This document shows positions 1-5,828 of a stretch of DNA of 10,766 nt, piece after piece. The notes under the pieces are model-generated. The model searched no databases and had not been told where the DNA came from. It saw only the letters and a program-made list of their open reading frames with translations. The DNA lies in the NCBI GenBank assembly GCA_002422125.1, contig DITF01000025.1, forward strand, positions 1 through 10,766. Direction: 5' to 3'. Origin of the DNA: a bacterium UBP17_UBA6191 (lineage in GTDB: Bacteria; Muiribacteriota; UBA6191). The translations under genes were made by a program, and so were the position numbers. Positions within the stretch are counted from its first letter, which is position 1; every line of letters starts with the position of its first letter.

Positions 1-468
1 CCCCTGAGCCATTCCAAGAACCAATGCCGTACTCAAACCTACTTCTTTAGTACCATCTTTAAATTTTAAGGACATGGTCAAAAGATACCCGGTAAGTATG
101 AGACATGCTCCTTGAAGCACAAATGGAATTTTGGCGATATGATTTAACTTGAGCCACAGCCCAATCAAAGCTGTGGGAATGCTAGCCAAAATGACATATG
201 ACAATTCCGTTAGGGCGGGATTGGAACCAATGGGATTACGAATCAGCTTTAGGATTGCCCATAACCAAGACAATATGCGAGCCCGAAAAAACACAAGTAG
301 GGCCATTGTTGTCCCCAAATGCAGGCAGACATTGATAGCCAAACGAATCTCCTCTTTCACATCTGGCAATAACCAGACTTCAAGAACACTTAAGTGTGAT
401 GAGGAGGAAATCGGCAAAAACTCAGCCAAGCCCTGGACAATGCCAAGCAGCCAATAGATTGTTCCCAT
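1..468 (-). CDS. uppP: Undecaprenyl-diphosphatase UppP/BacA, N-terminal part (3' end outside window)
   Basis: Integral membrane phosphatase that converts undecaprenyl diphosphate to undecaprenyl phosphate, recycling the lipid carrier for peptidoglycan and other wall polymers. I translated 156 codons from ATG at 468 to the window edge with no stop. The N-terminus carries the family signature: QGLAE at residues 12-16 (the (E/Q)xxxE motif), then FLPISSSSH with His25 matching the conserved Ser/His of BacA. Further hydrophobic segments follow, including CLHLGTTMALLVFF and ASIPTALIGL, and a region ending LGMAQG. The second catalytic motif (PGxSRSxxT) would lie beyond the left edge and cannot be checked. 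The chosen start places the first motif where BacA proteins have it; the ribosome-binding site is weak (GGA, six bases upstream). It begins 31 bases after queA and is probably co-transcribed with it. Confidence 0.93.
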   Translation of the reverse strand, partial: MGTIYWLLGIVQGLAEFLPISSSSHLSVLEVWLLPDVKEEIRLAINVCLHLGTTMALLVFFRARILSWLWAILKLIRNPIGSNPALTELSYVILASIPTALIGLWLKLNHIAKIPFVLQGACLILTGYLLTMSLKFKDGTKEVGLSTALVLGMAQG

Positions 469-499
469 GGCTGATCCATCGTCATAAACAATTGTATCC

Positions 500-1531
500 T
501 TAACTGAGGTTAGGTAAAAGCATACAGTCTCCAAAACTGAAAAATCGATATCGTTTCTCAATCGCTTCCCTATACAGGTTTTTCCAGTTTTGCTGGCCAA
601 TCATAGTCGCAATCAGTATCAATAATGAAGAACCCGGTAAATGAAAATTTGTCAGAAGATAATCCGTGGAATGAATTTTTTTCCCCGGCATTAGATAGAG
701 ATTTGTAGTTCCAACAAAAGGCTTTGTCAAACCATTCTCTAACCACACCGATTCCAAAACCCTAAGGCTAGTAGTACCGACTGCCACAATCGGGACTTTG
801 TTTTCCCTAGCATTTTTTAAGGTCTTTATAGCCTCATCTTCTATACAAATACCCTCATGATGAATCTGAAAATCTCGGATATCCTCGGTATCTACTGGCC
901 TGAATGTCCCTATACCCACATGCAGAGTCACATCACAAAACTGATGGCCCATGGCCTGCATTCTGGCAATCTGTTCCTCCGTAAAGTGAAGGCCAGCCGT
1001 TGGAGCTGCGCAAGCACCAATTTCTTTGGCATAAACGGTTTGATACCGGGATGAATCCTCCAACTTCTCACCTATGTAAGGGGGTAGTGGGGCTTCCCCA
1101 AACTCAGAAATCCACTCTTCCTGATCCAACATGCCTGACAGACAAATCTCAAACTCCCCATGATTACCCTTAGTGACTACCTCAAGCCTCGCATTTCCCG
1201 ACAAAATCAATATATCGCCTACACGAATTCGTTTGGCAGGACGCATCAAAGCTTGCCACTTACCATCTGCAAGAGGATTTAAAAGCAAAGCCTCTACTCT
1301 ACCACCAGTAGGTTTTTTGGCATAAATCCTGGCTTTTCTAACCTTACTTACATTACGAACAAATACACAGGGCTGTGAAAACAAATTTTCCAATTCGTAA
1401 AAATACCTATGTTCAATGGTAGCTTTGCCAAAGTTAAGTAGTCTGGATGTACTACGATTGGCTAGTGGTGTCTGCGCAATCAGCTCCTGAGGTAAATCAA
1501 ACTCGTAAGATGACAATTGATAAGGATTCAT
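500..1531 (-). CDS. queA: S-adenosylmethionine:tRNA ribosyltransferase-isomerase QueA
   Basis: Cytoplasmic enzyme that transfers and isomerises the ribosyl group of SAM onto 7-aminomethyl-7-deazaguanine at the tRNA wobble position, giving epoxyqueuosine. From ATG at 1531 the product is 343 residues, normal for QueA. Hallmarks in order: LPQELIAQTPL near the N-terminus, LPPYI near 149, YQTVYA near 164, GACAAPTAGLHFT near 172, TLHVGIGTFRPV near 202, VAVGTTSLR near 250, TNFHLPGSS near 294 and RYRFFSFGD near 327. An in-frame ATG at 1549 would add six residues. I prefer 1531 because the protein then starts like other QueA, GGAAGGA lies upstream at useful spacing, and ATG overlaps the stop of the preceding gene as ATGA, implying translational coupling. 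The usual N(D/N)TRVIPAR segment reads NVSKVRKAR here, an odd deviation. Confidence 0.95.
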   Translation of the reverse strand: MNPYQLSSYEFDLPQELIAQTPLANRSTSRLLNFGKATIEHRYFYELENLFSQPCVFVRNVSKVRKARIYAKKPTGGRVEALLLNPLADGKWQALMRPAKRIRVGDILILSGNARLEVVTKGNHGEFEICLSGMLDQEEWISEFGEAPLPPYIGEKLEDSSRYQTVYAKEIGACAAPTAGLHFTEEQIARMQAMGHQFCDVTLHVGIGTFRPVDTEDIRDFQIHHEGICIEDEAIKTLKNARENKVPIVAVGTTSLRVLESVWLENGLTKPFVGTTNLYLMPGKKIHSTDYLLTNFHLPGSSLLILIATMIGQQNWKNLYREAIEKRYRFFSFGDCMLLPNLS

Positions 1532-2538
1532 TCCTCTTGTTCCTTCCAATGAAACACAGTTTTTGGGGGCGTATGCAGGGCAAATTCCCTGTGTGGGTGT
1601 ACGAGTGCTTCCTCAACACTTAAAAACGGATAGCGAATTGGAGAGGCAGTGAATATGCGAAGAGCTTTAGTAAAGGGACAGATAAACCGTAAGCGGTAGG
1701 CATGGAGTCCCAAATTTTCCTCACTATAATTGTACATGGGGGGAAATTTTGAGTAGTCCGTGTAGGAATACAGTTCATCAAAGGCAAGGTGGGCACCCAT
1801 AGATTGCATGTGTACGCGAATCTGATGCTGCCTACCCGTAAAAATCCTTAACATATAATAGTGTAAGTCATCTTTACTCCCAATATATCGGTATCGAGTT
1901 CTGGCCCTGACCCCCTGCTCAGGATCAACTTTTTGTTTTTTGCTGTGAATTCGCGGATCATCCTGCCCAATAGGCTCTTCATTCACCCCAGAGAGCTTCT
2001 TTAGAAGGAAATGAGAAGCAGCAAGATAAATTTTGTGTATCCCACCTTCGGTCATGGTTTTTTGAAATGTGGCCGCAGCCATAGCACTTTTGGCAAAGAC
2101 ACAGACACCAGAAGTAGCTTTATCCAGCCTATGCACCACATGCAAGGACAAACCCAGATCCTTTTCTACCTGAGAAACTAAAGAGAAATCAAAAAAACCG
2201 ATTCTGTGCATCAAAACACCAGAAGGTTTGTTCACAACTACTAGATTGTCATCCGCATAAATCTTCTGCCAGGGAATTTTCAGACACAGTTCTTCGCCCA
2301 AAATTTCTCTGGCCATTGCATAAAAATCAAATACTATTCGGTCACCTTGGCGAATCAAGCGGCCTTTTTTAGACTCAGGTACCCCATTTAGCATAATTTT
2401 TTTGGTTCCAAGAGCTTTGACCCACACAGTCCTGCTGATCACAGAGCTTAACCCCCCCAAAAATTGGTCCAATCTTTGAGGGTAACTCTCTTGGTAAACC
2501 CAGTCAAAATGACCGTCAAAATTAAGATATGGTTTCAT
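1528..2538 (-). CDS. RluA-family (RluD-like) pseudouridine synthase
   Basis: Isomerises uridine to pseudouridine in rRNA or tRNA; which site cannot be told from sequence. The 336-residue product has an N-terminal S4-like RNA-binding segment (RLDQFL near 22, then VMLNG-like and LIRQGDRI near 61-69). The catalytic domain follows: ADDNLVVVNKPSGVLMH near 95, the active-site motif HRLDKATSG near 136 with the catalytic Asp at about 139, and GRQHQIRVHM near 235. The motif usually seen after it, G-x-P-x-x-GD-x-x-Y, is changed to GAHLAFDELY. ATG at 2538 is preferred over an in-frame TTG at 2544. It overlaps the stop of the small ORF upstream as ATGA, although its ribosome-binding site is poor. The 3' end overlaps queA in the same ATGA manner. 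RluD, RluC, RluA and TruC are all possible orthologues. Confidence 0.9.
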   Translation of the reverse strand: MKPYLNFDGHFDWVYQESYPQRLDQFLGGLSSVISRTVWVKALGTKKIMLNGVPESKKGRLIRQGDRIVFDFYAMAREILGEELCLKIPWQKIYADDNLVVVNKPSGVLMHRIGFFDFSLVSQVEKDLGLSLHVVHRLDKATSGVCVFAKSAMAAATFQKTMTEGGIHKIYLAASHFLLKKLSGVNEEPIGQDDPRIHSKKQKVDPEQGVRARTRYRYIGSKDDLHYYMLRIFTGRQHQIRVHMQSMGAHLAFDELYSYTDYSKFPPMYNYSEENLGLHAYRLRFICPFTKALRIFTASPIRYPFLSVEEALVHPHREFALHTPPKTVFHWKEQEE

Positions 2539-2744
2539 AGACAAACAATCTCAAACAAAAGGCTCATAAAATCAACTGAAATTGTCGAACAAATACACAT
2601 GCTGCAAGCAACAAACAACAGTAACAAAAAACCATACGATACGGTACCAGCATACAGGCCGCCTAAACGGAATTCCAATTCTGAGGCCTCAGAAAACAGA
2701 TCCGCTAACAACGATCTGGCTTCTTTAGCATTAGGCCTGGGCAA
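2535..2744 (-). CDS. Possible small membrane protein coupled to the pseudouridine synthase gene
   Basis: I do not recognise this product. The open frame could encode 69 residues from a TTG at 2744: a charged amphipathic stretch (PNAKEARSLLADLFSEASELEFRL) followed by a strongly hydrophobic segment of about 25 residues (GTVSYGFLLLLFVACSMC and onward) and a short tail ending EIVCL. Its TGA stop overlaps the ATG of the downstream synthase gene as ATGA, the same junction seen at two other gene pairs here, which is the main reason to list it. Against it, the start has no clear ribosome-binding site. The frame stays open upstream to an ATG at 2810, which would overlap the first codons of divergent rarA. 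Without this gene the stretch would simply be a divergent intergenic region with promoters. Confidence 0.33.
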   Translation of the reverse strand: MPRPNAKEARSLLADLFSEASELEFRLGGLYAGTVSYGFLLLLFVACSMCICSTISVDFMSLLFEIVCL

Positions 2745-2758
2745 TAATCTGAATCTAT

Positions 2759-4042
2759 ATGTGTAAACCTCAAAGCGGGGGGATTCCTCTAGCCGAGGAA
2801 ATGCGTCCATCCTCCCTAAGTGACTATTGTGGTCAGCCTCAACTTGTGGGCCCGAATTCACTATTGACTCAACTTCTGAACCGTAAAAAATTTCCCTCTC
2901 TATTACTTTATGGCCCACCTGGATGTGGAAAAACAACTCTGGCTCGAATCCTGTTAAGCCAGTTAGATCTACCTTGCCAAGAAATTTCTGCGGTAACATC
3001 CTCGGTCAAAGAGTTGCGAAGTCTAGGAGATACAGCTCGCGAAAGACTACAAAATGATGGAGTCAGAACGGCTTTGTTTGTAGATGAAATCCATCGATTT
3101 TCCCGCTCCCAACAGGATGTTTTATTGCCTTTTGTGGAAGAGGGATCTTTTTGTCTTATTGGGGCTACTACTGAAAATCCTTCTTTTGAGATCAATGCAC
3201 CACTTTTATCTCGCTTAGTACTTTTAGCCTTAAAGCCTCACGATGAGGAATCCCTGCGAAAAATTTATCAACGGGCCCTTCAGGAAAACCGCCTGAACTT
3301 AAGCCTTGAGCCCAATGCTTTGCAAGCCCTGGTTCAAGGGAGTGATGGGGACGCGCGCTGGTTTCTCAATCAACTGGAAATTTTATCAGAAAGAAATCCC
3401 GGACAAACAATGAACTTGCAGGCCATAGAACAAAGTCTGGGAAAAAAACTGCCCTGGCATGACAAGGATAGAGATCAGCATTATGATTTGATTTCAGCCC
3501 TGCACAAATCCGTGAGAGCCTCTGATGTACAAGCCAGCCTTTACTGGATTGGCCGGCTGATTCATGCTGGAGAAGAAAAGAGATTTCTTTTCCGAAGGCT
3601 TATCCGTATGGCCACTGAAGACATTGGTCTAGCAGAGCCACAGGTATTATCTCATTGTGTCAACGCTTGGCAGGCTTATGAGTTTTTAGGCAGTCCCGAG
3701 GGCGATTTATTGTTGTACCAATGTACCGTTCAACTGGCCACAGCCCCCAAATCAAATTCAATTTATAAGGCCGAGAAAAGTATTCGTCAAAAAATTGAAG
3801 AAACCGGAATGCTTTCAGTCCCATTAGCCTTTCGCAACCCAGTTACTAAGCATATGAAAGAAGCCGGATATGGGGACGGCTACATCTACGATCATGATGA
3901 GGCTTACCACATTAGTACTCAGTACTGTTTACCTGATAAAATAAAGGGATATAAGTTTTACAGTCCCGGAAGTCTGGGATCGGAAAAGGACATACAAAGA
4001 CGCATGGAATTTTCGGAAAAAATCAAAGGTGGGAACTCATGA
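2759..4042 (+). CDS. rarA: Replication-associated recombination protein A (RarA/MgsA), AAA+ ATPase
   Basis: Clamp-loader-like AAA+ ATPase that acts with SSB and RecA at stalled or gapped replication forks. The 427-residue length is normal. Visible elements are PLAEEMRPSSLSDYCGQ at 10-26 (the usual N-terminal box), Walker A GPPGCGKT at 52-59, ISAVTSSVKELR at 76-87 and Walker B LFVDEIH at 106-112. GATTENPSFE at 135-144 holds sensor 1, and GDAR at 197-200 holds sensor 2. The C-terminal MgsA-type helical domain begins around YDLISALHKSVR at 242-253, with ATEDIGLA and TAPKSNSIYKA further on. ATG at 2759 is chosen because an in-frame stop lies just upstream and the conserved PLAEEMRP box needs it; the ribosome-binding site is weak. 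The stop overlaps the next gene as ATGA. Confidence 0.95.
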   Translation: MCKPQSGGIPLAEEMRPSSLSDYCGQPQLVGPNSLLTQLLNRKKFPSLLLYGPPGCGKTTLARILLSQLDLPCQEISAVTSSVKELRSLGDTARERLQNDGVRTALFVDEIHRFSRSQQDVLLPFVEEGSFCLIGATTENPSFEINAPLLSRLVLLALKPHDEESLRKIYQRALQENRLNLSLEPNALQALVQGSDGDARWFLNQLEILSERNPGQTMNLQAIEQSLGKKLPWHDKDRDQHYDLISALHKSVRASDVQASLYWIGRLIHAGEEKRFLFRRLIRMATEDIGLAEPQVLSHCVNAWQAYEFLGSPEGDLLLYQCTVQLATAPKSNSIYKAEKSIRQKIEETGMLSVPLAFRNPVTKHMKEAGYGDGYIYDHDEAYHISTQYCLPDKIKGYKFYSPGSLGSEKDIQRRMEFSEKIKGGNS

Positions 4043-4275
4043 CTAAAACCCCTCTAAAAGAAGAGAGTCTTGAGATTCAGTGCCCCCATTGCGAAGCTCC
4101 TAACCGCATGCCAGTCTCAGCATTTCGACGAAAGATTACCGAATTTGCCTCTAGTAACCTTGCCTGCCATCGCTGCGGCCTGTGGATGAGAGTAGATGTT
4201 TTTGTGGGTGCTTCTTACCTCGCAGGAACAATGCCACCAATAAAAGTCGGGGAGACTGAAGATCCCCCCGAATAA
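4039..4275 (+). CDS. Small four-cysteine zinc-ribbon protein, function unknown
   Basis: A 78-residue protein with CPHC at 15-18 and CHRC at 43-46, spaced as two zinc knuckles of a zinc ribbon. The linker between them is basic (RRKITEF at 30-36) and the C-terminal tail is acidic and proline-containing. There is no signal peptide and no membrane segment. Its ATG overlaps the rarA stop as ATGA, so its translation is probably coupled to rarA, and GGTGGGA just upstream can serve as ribosome-binding site. Such ribbons often bind nucleic acid or protein, and position suggests a link to RarA or DNA replication, but that is inference. I cannot name a family. Confidence 0.75.
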   Translation: MTKTPLKEESLEIQCPHCEAPNRMPVSAFRRKITEFASSNLACHRCGLWMRVDVFVGASYLAGTMPPIKVGETEDPPE

Positions 4276-4335
4276 TGGCTCGCCTGCCTAAATCAGAGTG
4301 AAGTCTTTTTTATCCAAATTATGTGTGGCCAGAAT

Positions 4336-5253
4336 TTAAAGGATGGTTCCGCTTTCAGTTCTCATAACTAAGGTTTCTGTAGTTACTCGGGATTGACCTA
4401 AAAATCGAACCCCTCTAAGCACAGGTCCGTTGGTGATCGCCGTAGCCACAAAAAAGATTTCTGTACCACCGGCCAAATCTCTAGTTCGATATACCCGACT
4501 CAAGTCTGTAATGCCAGCCTTATCCAGTCTTTCTTTTTCATCCTCATGCAAAACAACCAATTTACCTTGAATTTCCCCGCCCATACAGCGAAGGGCCGCA
4601 GCGGCTAAAACTCCTTCGGGAGCTCCTCCTGTGCCCATATACATGTCGATTCCAGATTCTTCCATACAAGTCGCCATACAAGCCGAAACATCCCCATCAG
4701 AAATAGTATGCACTTTGGCACCAGTTTTGGAAATTTCATCAATCAAGCCCAAATGTCTTTCCCGATCAAGAACCATGACGGTTACATTGGATTTTCGTTT
4801 ATCCAAAGCTTTAGCCACTGCTTCAATGTTTTCTCTGACGGTGGCGTTGATGTCAATGACTCCCAGGCACTTGGGTCCAACAGCAATTTTTTGCATGTAT
4901 ACATCAGGGGCAGCCAAAAGCGAGCCCTTGCGCCCCACAGCCATTACCACCATGGAATCGTTGCGTCCATACGCGCAGGCATCTGTACCCTCCACCGGAT
5001 CAACGGCAATATCCACCTTGTTCTCTGAATCAGGACTACCGACTCTTTCCCCAATAAAAAGCATGGGAGCCTTGTCCCTCTCCCCTTCCCCAATCACAAT
5101 GGTGCCATCAATATCCAGATTGTTAAGGGCTCGACGCATAATATCCACAGCTTCCTGATCAGCGCCCTTTGGGTCTCTTCTACCCACCCAGTGAGCCGCT
5201 GCAATGGCTGTAGCTTCTGTAATTCTTGCTAATTCTAAGGCCAATAAACGCAT
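4336..5253 (-). CDS. glpX: Class II fructose-1,6-bisphosphatase GlpX
   Basis: Metal-dependent, lithium-sensitive-type phosphatase that hydrolyses fructose 1,6-bisphosphate in gluconeogenesis; some relatives also cleave sedoheptulose 1,7-bisphosphate. From ATG at 5253 the product is 305 residues, somewhat shorter than the E. coli enzyme (336) through a shorter loop near 236-248 and a shorter C-terminus. The expected catalytic and metal residues are present by alignment from memory: Asp32, Glu56 in GEGERD, Asp85 and Glu88 in DIAVDPVEGT, and Glu213 in GTGGAPEGV. The open frame extends upstream to 5520, but that extension has no family resemblance. The chosen start has a strong GGAGG six bases upstream and matches the E. 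coli N-terminus (MRRELAIEFSRVTE against MRLLALELARITE). It converges with the zinc-ribbon gene across 60 bases. Confidence 0.95.
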   Translation of the reverse strand: MRLLALELARITEATAIAAAHWVGRRDPKGADQEAVDIMRRALNNLDIDGTIVIGEGERDKAPMLFIGERVGSPDSENKVDIAVDPVEGTDACAYGRNDSMVVMAVGRKGSLLAAPDVYMQKIAVGPKCLGVIDINATVRENIEAVAKALDKRKSNVTVMVLDRERHLGLIDEISKTGAKVHTISDGDVSACMATCMEESGIDMYMGTGGAPEGVLAAAALRCMGGEIQGKLVVLHEDEKERLDKAGITDLSRVYRTRDLAGGTEIFFVATAITNGPVLRGVRFLGQSRVTTETLVMRTESGTIL

Positions 5254-5277
5254 TTTTTCCTCCAAGTCAACAACACC

Positions 5278-5306
5278 ATTGTACAAAAAAAAACCAAAAT
5301 AACTAA
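5278..5306 (-). promoter_or_regulatory. Candidate sigma-70 promoter of glpX
   Basis: On the minus strand, TACAAT (5283-5278; five of six matches to TATAAT) is preceded by exactly 17 bases and then TTAGTT (5306-5301). The spacer contains a run of nine T. Transcription would start about 18 bases before the glpX start codon, leaving room for its GGAGG. The -35 box is poor, so the call rests on the -10 box and position. Confidence 0.35.
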
Positions 5307-5315
5307 ACAAATGTC

Positions 5316-5343
5316 TAAAGTCTTGATCTCTGACTGCCGATAA
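5316..5343 (+). promoter_or_regulatory. Sigma-28 (FliA) class promoter for the first flagellin
   Basis: TAAAGTCT at 5316-5323 and GCCGATAA at 5336-5343 match the sigma-28 consensus TAAAGTTT-N11-GCCGATAA at 15 of 16 positions, with a spacer one base longer (12). The -10 element is an exact eight-base match. The promoter points toward the flagellin genes, the classic targets of sigma-28, with no other substantial gene between. Transcription would start near 5351, giving a leader of about 475 nt. It lies back to back with the glpX promoter candidate. Confidence 0.72.
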
Positions 5344-5666
5344 TTTGAAAGAAGCATAAAAAATGCCTCTCCTGCCTGTAGTATGTCCGAAACACGATGG
5401 CATACATTTTTCATCGAAAAAATTCGAAAATCCAAGATAATCCGCCATATTTCTTCTAAATCTCCATATACCATTTTTTCCTAATCCGCCCCTCATGACG
5501 ATAATCAGTATGTATGGCACCAGGGAGGGCGCCTAAGCGTTGTACAATGGACGAAACTGTTTGCGAATCCTGTATTTGCACATATTTTTATCCGTAGGCC
5601 CCGTCTTAGGCTGTTAAATCCCAGTGACCATGCAAGAGTCAGTTAAATTATCAAGGAATCGGTGAA

Positions 5667-5719
5667 GGGAGACTATCCCGGTTTGAGCGGACGAAACTCG
5701 TCTTACTCCCAACGGGGAT
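5667..5719 (+). promoter_or_regulatory. Possible pseudoknotted RNA element in the flagellin leader
   Basis: Paired segments appear in interlocked order. GGGAG (5667-5671) can pair with CTCCC (5706-5710). ATCCC (5675-5679) can pair with GGGAT (5715-5719). Between them sits hairpin GACGA-AAC-TCGTC (5690-5702). A simpler alternative is a local hairpin GGGA-GACTA-TCCC. Either way the segment is more self-complementary than its surroundings. Stems of five pairs can arise by chance, so this is tentative. Confidence 0.3.
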
Positions 5720-5759
5720 GGTTGTACTTTTCTGAATTGCTTAATGTCTGCCTACAGGC

Positions 5760-5775
5760 CAATCAAGGATGATTG
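5760..5775 (+). promoter_or_regulatory. CsrA-type hairpin upstream of the first flagellin
   Basis: CAATC (5760-5764) and GATTG (5771-5775) form a perfect 5-bp stem around the six-base loop AAGGAT. The core CAAGGATG equals the central part of the CsrA/RsmA binding consensus RUACARGGAUGU, with the GGA in the loop as CsrA prefers. It ends 53 bases before the start codon, and the ribosome-binding site supplies a second A-N-GGA. Confidence 0.5.
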
Positions 5776-5815
5776 TTCTTTGGCAGATTGGGTCCTAACA
5801 GAACAACCTTTTCTC

Positions 5816-5823
5816 AAGGAGGA
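5816..5823 (+). promoter_or_regulatory. Strong ribosome-binding site of the first flagellin
   Basis: AAGGAGGA, with AGGAGG six bases before ATG 5829, is close to an ideal Shine-Dalgarno sequence and fits a very highly expressed protein. Its AAGGA is also an A-N-GGA motif, so a CsrA dimer could bridge it and the hairpin at 5760-5775 and block ribosomes. Confidence 0.85.
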
Positions 5824-5828
5824 AAAAG

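Larger units (their letters stand above)
5351..5828 (+). other. Long non-coding leader of the first flagellin
   Basis: Between the sigma-28 promoter and the flagellin start I find no credible gene. The longest plus-strand frames are short (around 25 codons, for example from 5362 and from about 5514) and lack ribosome-binding sites at useful spacing. The stretch holds inverted repeats: a possible pseudoknot at 5667-5719, a hairpin at 5760-5775 and a 7-bp inverted repeat at 5773-5806. It also has two copies each of GGACGAAACT (5549, 5689) and GTTGTAC (5539, 5721). I could not match it to a known riboswitch class. Confidence 0.55.

Noticed and set aside
149..457. Plus-strand open frame of 102 codons
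   Set aside because: It lies antisense to uppP, whose membrane-protein motifs are unmistakable, and its product resembles nothing.
2464..2766. Plus-strand open frame of 100 codons before rarA
   Set aside because: It overlaps the start of the synthase gene on the other strand, has low-complexity Asn/Ser-rich composition and no ribosome-binding site.
5254..5520. N-terminal extension of glpX and the minus-strand frame at 5235-5474
   Set aside because: Neither resembles GlpX or another protein; the GGAGG and the E. coli-like N-terminus fix the start at 5253, and a sigma-28 promoter lies inside this stretch.
5680..5702. Hammerhead-ribozyme-like CGAAAC near GTC
   Set aside because: The required CUGANGA core is missing (the sequence reads GGTTTGAG) and the three-stem layout does not form.
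5719..5800. Sigma-54 promoter near the first flagellin
   Set aside because: TGG and TTGC elements occur, but not at the required GG-N10-GC spacing.
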